From Sweltsa coloradensis (lineage: Eukaryota > Arthropoda > Insecta > Plecoptera > Chloroperlidae): 64,000 nt of DNA. Below are positions 58,661 through 64,000 of the stretch, piece after piece (the stretch's first letter is position 1; each line of letters opens with the position of its first letter). The notes under the pieces were generated by a model. That model was not told where the DNA came from. It did no database searches and worked only from the letters and a program-made list of their open reading frames with translations. The position numbers and the translations under genes were made by a program. The stretch is taken from positions 1 through 64,000 of the forward strand of contig JAMZAV010000635.1 in the NCBI GenBank assembly GCA_024449915.1, given 5' to 3'.

Positions 58661-61478
58661 GATAAGCCAAAATAATACAAAGCAGTTGGAAAAGTGAATT
58701 ATTGATAAACATAATATTCAAGATTGATTAAACAGAAACCTTAAATGATCCACTTATCCTTTACAGTCTGAATCTTCTTAGCTAATTTCTTAATCGTGGA
58801 ATAGAAGTAAAATTATCTATACCAAATATTAAATTGGACGTTTCTATTTTCACATAAATAAGCTACCTTGTGGATGGAGGCAGATTACCGGCAAAGTTTG
58901 CTGCCTGTTGGGGAAGAGCTAAGACCGACGGGCGATTGGAGCAAATAGGGCGACCACAATATTTAAATGAACAATTTGGACCATACTTTATCAGGATTTA
59001 AAATTAAATGGACAACTGTCTTGGCTACTTTCGAGAAATTTTCAATAATTTTAGATAGCTAGTAGACTTTTGTTGTGGACTGAATCTCTTTCAAATGTAG
59101 TAGTTACCTACAAGTGTGAAAAAAGAGTATTTGACGGTGCTAAAATATATTCTCTTCAATACAGGGCTATCCTAGTTTTCTGAGCCAGGTGATCACCCTA
59201 TTAAAATGCAAGTTTGATGCAAAGTTGTAAAAACATACAAAAATAACATAAAAAGTTAAAAAAAAGTTGCCATAAGAAATTAGAAAAGCTACAGAGCTGC
59301 GAATAAAACCAGAGATTTGAGCGTGGAAAGGCACACGTTACGAAATACAACGCCCATTAAATAATAAGTTTTCACTTCATGAGTCGTCGAGGCTAGGTTC
59401 AAGTTATGTCGTTCTGTACGGAAATATCGTGAGTGGACAAAATTGTCGTACATTCTCCAAACAAGTTGGTAGAAGTTCAAAGTTTGAATATATCAAGTAT
59501 TTGGGAAGTACAACAAATGTAATGGAAATAATTAGGGAGAGATGTTAAAATTAATTAAAAGAACTAGAACGTGAAATAAGAAATATCCGCAGACGTCGTA
59601 ATGGTAAATTTTAATAGAATTAAACATGGTAGAAAATGGCAAAGAACGAAATTATACGATGACAAAGTTAGACCTACGATGTACTCGACCTCATTTGGGA
59701 AGTTCCGTTACGGGCTTTCATCAGAAGGTAATATAATGCAGCATTTGCACGGTATTCTGTCCGGCTATGTATTAAAATTGAGCAACGCTAGGACGTTTAC
59801 ATCTAGTTTTTGGAAGTGTAACAAGGACAAAGTTAAAAACCGACAAAACACGCAAGTTTAACGGTATGTTTTTGTTTTGTATCGATACTGTAGTGAATAT
59901 ACACGCCCGCACCGCATGATTGTTTTATCTTCCGAATGCTCTTAACAATTAGGATATTTTATTATTTGACTAGAAAAATTATTTAAAAAATATACTGATA
60001 GAAGGTACGGTTTTATATATAAGTTTCCATTTTATAATACGCGCAAGTGGATATAAATAACCTACTAAAAGAACTATATTAGTAGTTATATACATAGGAG
60101 CAAAGATGTTAACAAAATATTAGATTGTGAAATGAGTTGAATGAACAACACACAGCAAAATTGTTTTTACCAGAAATTTTGCAGCTAGGCAATCTTGACA
60201 CTGTTTAAAAAATACTTAGGCTAGGACATTTTGGATTTGAAATACATTAAAAATTTAAAATAAAAGCAATTATGTAATACTATATGAATAAAAATAAATA
60301 CCGTAATTGAATGAATATTAAAATGCAATTTAAATACAAGAGATTTGTCATTAGCAATTTAATTTAGGGTATAGTTCTATGATAATAATTTAGTCGCTTG
60401 ATACAATCGCTGCAGTTACAATTCGTGAAGAACGCGATTCTATTCTTACGTGTGCGACAATCGAATTAAAACATCACAGTTCGCAACTGTGTACCAGTAC
60501 GCATACTTTTGACGTTTGTACTACAAAAATGAGCAGAACAGGGCCTTTCTACTAAATGACGGCAGGCGGCAACATTAAATATAGGTATTTATGTTGAGGA
60601 CGGCCATCAAATATTGCTCGTTCGTATCATCAACTCGTAGAAAATGTTATCATTCACAACTTATGAATCTTACTGGACATGCGCTATCTAATCACTCAAC
60701 GAACAATAACAACATCAACGATTATGGATTATCCTGAGTTGATAAACTTCGAACTTTAATCCGAATCCAACATTTCAAATAATTTACAAGGGAAAATCAA
60801 AATGCATTTTATAAATTTAACAATATTTTGTAGATCTACCAACATCAACTGATTCGTATCGAGCGAGTACAATAACTTAATAAATAAACCCTTGTTATTC
60901 AAATTATGGTTTAATTCAAACTAGCAATGAAGTCCTTCGACTCATTATAGTTTGGGTACATAGGCCATATTTGAATTTCAATTTTCTTTAAATTCAAGTT
61001 TTGTGAATGCAATCACTAGCAGAAAGTTCTTTCTGTCTTGCAATTTCCCAGAGTACCATTATGATTTGTTTATGGACATTGAACCATTTCTCAGATGCAA
61101 TTGAAGCAAGTACAAGCAAATGTACGTCACAACAAAAATAAAATTACAATCACATTTGAAACTGCATACGAACAATGAATTTGCTCATTTAAACTCATTC
61201 AACTGTGAAGGTTTATTTTCAAAATAAAAAAATTCCAAAAAATATACATTTTTTTTTTTTAAAGACTTGGATGATCAAGGCTTAAGCCTTAGGTGTTTAT
61301 TTCTAAAATAGGCAGTGACTATTTTTTATTTTGTTTCCAGCAATTGAGTTGATTTGGGTTCATGTCCTAACTAACACTTTGTTTACTAGATACCTGTTCT
61401 GTACAACAATAACATCAACCAAACATACACCATATTCATGTGAATATAGGCCACAGGTAAATAATTATAAATTATGAT
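58661..61478. other. AT-rich non-coding stretch
   Basis: Small frames only (for example an 86-codon plus-strand frame at 59,601-59,861), with no family resemblance and no codon bias I would trust. No transposon ends were identified. Confidence 0.45.
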
Positions 61479-61832
61479 TAGGGCCCCGTGAAATAAGCAT
61501 TATTTTTTTTCTGTAGCATGAATTTCCCCAAATATTAGCATTAACTCACAAACGGTCATAAAAAAGTATTTAAAAAAATATAATTGCTACAATAAACACC
61601 TTAGTTTTCTACAAAGTATTTGCCAAAAGAGCTCAAATTGGCCCAAAAAGGGTATTCTTATATAAAATCAGCCTAAATATTGCATTTTTAGTACAAAATA
61701 GCAAAATTGCTATTATTTAACATTAATATAATATTTTAGCATTAATTAGAAACAATTAAATTTGTAAGTAGTTAGTACACTCAAAATCTATTAAATTTGG
61801 TGTTTATAGTTAAACAAATTTCACGGGCTCTA
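61479..61832. mobile_element. non-autonomous hAT element, 354 bp
   Basis: The ends are inverted: TAGGGCCCCGTGAAAT at the left, and the complement of TAGAGCCCGTGAAAT at the right. The flanks ATTATGAT (61,471-61,478) and ATTATGGT (61,833-61,840) match at 7 of 8 positions, as expected for an 8-bp hAT target duplication. The interior is AT-rich and non-coding. It lies about 1.2 kb downstream of the terminal gene's stop. Confidence 0.7.
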
Positions 61833-61840
61833 ATTATGGT

Positions 61841-63025
61841 TTACGAAGTGCAAAAAGTGGGGTGCGGCCATTATGCAAAGACATTTGTCAATAGATAACA
61901 TAATTTAATAATAACAAACATAATGCTACAAATATTAGTGGTTAAACCTTAGGTTTGCAGCCATTACTCGTAAACACGGTATATGCGAGATGTTTATTAT
62001 CCGACAACAAACGTTAGTCACAAAAATGGTGGCTCAAAGCAGCAGTAAGAGGAGGCAGGCCTGCTCATTTAACGCACATTGAAATTTCTCAGACAATTTT
62101 AGTCGCTTAAATTTGTAATTTTCCATAATTGTATAAAAAATAATTAAGAAGGCATCTATCATAGCACTTTTCCATTAGGCCTAGTTGATTATAGAAAATA
62201 AACAAAAAATTAATTCAATTTTGAAGCATGAATCTGCCAAAATGGTCAAAAACACTCAAATAACTATGCATTTTCTGATTGATCTGTGATAAATATTGAA
62301 CATCTGATATGATGGGGGCGTACAGATGTCGTTCATCATCAAGTATGCTAAGTTGTATAAAGATGTAATGATTTATGGCTGCAGGACAAGGAACGTGCCA
62401 AACATCAAATCACGCCTGCTTCCTCTTAAATTTCCAGATCAATGTTCAAAAGAGACTTGGTAATTATATCTCATAGGCCCACAAAATATGGCCTAAATTC
62501 ATAGAATACACATAATTCAACACACAACAATGTACCCCTTCTTGACACTGAATGATCAGTTATAAGTTGGTAGATCGCCTACTTATTATTCACAAATGCA
62601 ATCTTTGATGTGTTCCATCCCTATCATACAACTCAGTCATTTTATGAAAATAATGGAGGAACTTTTTTATTGTAACATATTTAAGAATCATTTTCATTAG
62701 CGACTTAGAAAGTTGTAACAATCTAACATTTAAATTGTGTACTTAGGGTGAAATTGGAAGTACGCTTACAAACAATAGCATGAATCGTCGATTTCTTCTC
62801 ATTTTCCAATAAACAGTTTTGGAAAAATATACGTATCTGTAAGCATACTTTTCAACAGAAAATTATATTCTATATATTATTAATATTGTGGCTTAAATGC
62901 TATATTTTTAGTTTAAAATTAGGCGTGTATTGTTCTGATTTTGGTTTTCTGAATTCTCTTCAAAGAAATAACAATAGTGGGTGGTTGATAGTAACAGTCT
63001 AACGGATTTGATTATTATATGTTCA
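61841..63025. other. AT-rich stretch downstream of the terminal gene, probable 3' untranslated or intergenic sequence
   Basis: It directly follows the minus-strand stop codon. No coding frames. The start (about 61,853-61,900, GTGGGGTGCGGCCATTATGC) resembles 19,630-19,675, suggesting a fragment of a dispersed repeat. Confidence 0.4.
62666..62671 (-). promoter_or_regulatory. candidate polyadenylation signal AATAAA
   Basis: TTTATT on the plus strand reads AATAAA on the minus strand, about 355 nt after the stop of the terminal gene. The flanks are AT-rich, so chance occurrence is likely and other AATAAA matches lie further on. This is only the nearest plausible 3' end. Confidence 0.2.
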
Positions 63026-64000
63026 CTACTTTTTATCAAAAAGAGGTAGCTTCGACTTGACGGCCCCTTCGCATATCATTAGTCTCTGCGAAGCGTTGAC
63101 GTTTCTCTTGACAACACCCGTCACTCTCTCCTGTCCCGTCGGCGCTTGCATCTGATTGGGCAACGGTAGAACGCTACCGACTCTCTCCAATGTCTTACGA
63201 AGGTGGGCGATTTTCGACGAACGCATTGCGTCGTTCAGGCTAGCTCCCTCCATTCGTCGCGCGAATTCCACCGGCGAAGAGTTTCGATTCCCGAAATTGT
63301 GGAACAACATCTCGCGTTGGTGTCTTGTAGTTGGTAGTCCGTGTACGTTGTCTTGTAACTCCCAAACGTCGGGATCTAAAACTCCTGTTTTTTGAAAATT
63401 CACCGAACTTTGTTTTCTTTCGAAATATTCGACTATCTTGCTGATCTGTTGTGGTTGCGAAGCGAGATTCCCGCGACTCAGCTCTTCCCAATACAAATCT
63501 CCCCCACCGAGACTCGAAATATCCTCCGAAGAGTCCGTGTAGATGGAAGACGATCGTTTTGTAGCGAAAAGGAGGGAGTGGTGCGGTCTTAGAATTCCGC
63601 TCGCTGCTTGTGGCGCGAGATCGTCGAGGTCAGCAAACTCCCCAGACCCTGATCGTAACGAACTGACAGTCGTTGTGGAAACGGCAGAATCGTCCAATAG
63701 AAACAGCGAAGATGCCGCCGAAGACGATGACAAGGTCGCGGAAGACGTATTGTGAATCCTCGCGCGGGAATGGTTCATCCCGAATTCTGGCGAAAGTAGA
63801 TCGGCGGCTGTTAGACCGTAGTCTTCCCCGATACTACTGAAGAAACCCGATTCGCACGAACCTCTCCGCTTGAGGATAGTCTGACCGTAGCCGAGTCCAA
63901 CCACCGGATCTTCGCTCAGAAGGAGGTTGATATCGGCGAGGTTCAACGTCGAGGAACAACTTCGCTGGCCAAGCGCGAGCGAAGTGATGTCGTTGCTCGC
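63026..64000 (-). CDS. C-terminal part of an unrecognised Ser-rich host protein (partial, open at window edge)
   Basis: The frame is open from the window edge for 324 codons and ends in TAG at 63,026-63,028, by far the longest clean frame in the window. No start is seen: the codon at 63,944-63,946 is TTG, not ATG, and the frame continues upstream of it, so this is probably a 3' coding exon. Counting from the edge, an acidic/hydrophobic start (LADINLLLSEDP, about 20-31) is followed by a Ser/Thr-rich stretch (about 86-116), an acidic SSIYTDSSEDISSL segment (about 151-164), a possible amphipathic helix SKIVEYFERKQ (about 187-197), and a basic C-terminus ending in LFDKK. There is no transmembrane segment or catalytic motif. 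The composition suggests an intrinsically disordered regulatory or scaffold tail. The exon is CpG-rich beside AT-rich flanks, unlike the repeats elsewhere. Coding status is fairly secure; function is unknown. Confidence 0.8.
   Translation of the reverse strand, partial: ASNDITSLALGQRSCSSTLNLADINLLLSEDPVVGLGYGQTILKRRGSCESGFFSSIGEDYGLTAADLLSPEFGMNHSRARIHNTSSATLSSSSAASSLFLLDDSAVSTTTVSSLRSGSGEFADLDDLAPQAASGILRPHHSLLFATKRSSSIYTDSSEDISSLGGGDLYWEELSRGNLASQPQQISKIVEYFERKQSSVNFQKTGVLDPDVWELQDNVHGLPTTRHQREMLFHNFGNRNSSPVEFARRMEGASLNDAMRSSKIAHLRKTLERVGSVLPLPNQMQAPTGQERVTGVVKRNVNASQRLMICEGAVKSKLPLFDKK

Noticed and set aside
59601..59861. 86-codon plus-strand frame
   Set aside because: Isolated, unrecognised and within the length expected by chance in this region.

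Overview
The window is eukaryotic, AT-rich and very poor in genes. It is almost entirely transposon debris. Degenerate tRNA-derived SINEs, many short hAT-type elements with 8-bp target duplications, APE-type LINEs and frequent TAGGCCTA-type motifs suggest an arthropod, probably an insect. That is an inference from repeat style only, and I cannot name the species.

Layout. 1-3.8 kb: AT-rich sequence with foldback (palindromic) elements. 3.8-7.6 kb: two copies of an unclassified interspersed family (here 'family A'), one interrupted by a hAT-like element that holds a piece of LINE reverse transcriptase, then a second family ('family B'). 7.5-11.7 kb: further foldbacks. 12.5-15.7 kb: a cluster of tRNA-like SINE heads. 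16.8-26 kb: intact-ended hAT elements (one nested in another), a PIF/Harbinger-type element and two SINE copies. 27.5-50.6 kb: a block whose sequence looks error-ridden (homopolymer gains, dropped dinucleotides). It contains a CR1/L2-like LINE (28.4-33.1 kb), a hAT transposase remnant with an internal duplication (34.3-36.5 kb), two short tandem arrays, another hAT element, and a 4.4-kb satellite array of about 26 units of about 170 bp (43.6-48.0 kb). 50.6-55.4 kb: palindromes, an inverted family A copy, a second family B copy, and a hAT element that splits an orphan satellite monomer and itself holds the 3' end of the same LINE. 55.6-63 kb: AT-rich and quiet.

The only convincing host gene is at the right edge on the minus strand: a long, Ser-rich open frame running from the window edge (64,000) to a stop at 63,026. 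It is probably the C-terminal coding exon of a larger gene that I do not recognise.

The most informative relationship is that the about 410-bp tRNA-derived SINE (three copies) ends in a tail resembling the 3' end of the CR1/L2-like LINE. This suggests that the LINE machinery mobilised the SINE. Nothing here looks like a new enzymatic or defence system; the interest lies in transposon architecture and assembly quality.
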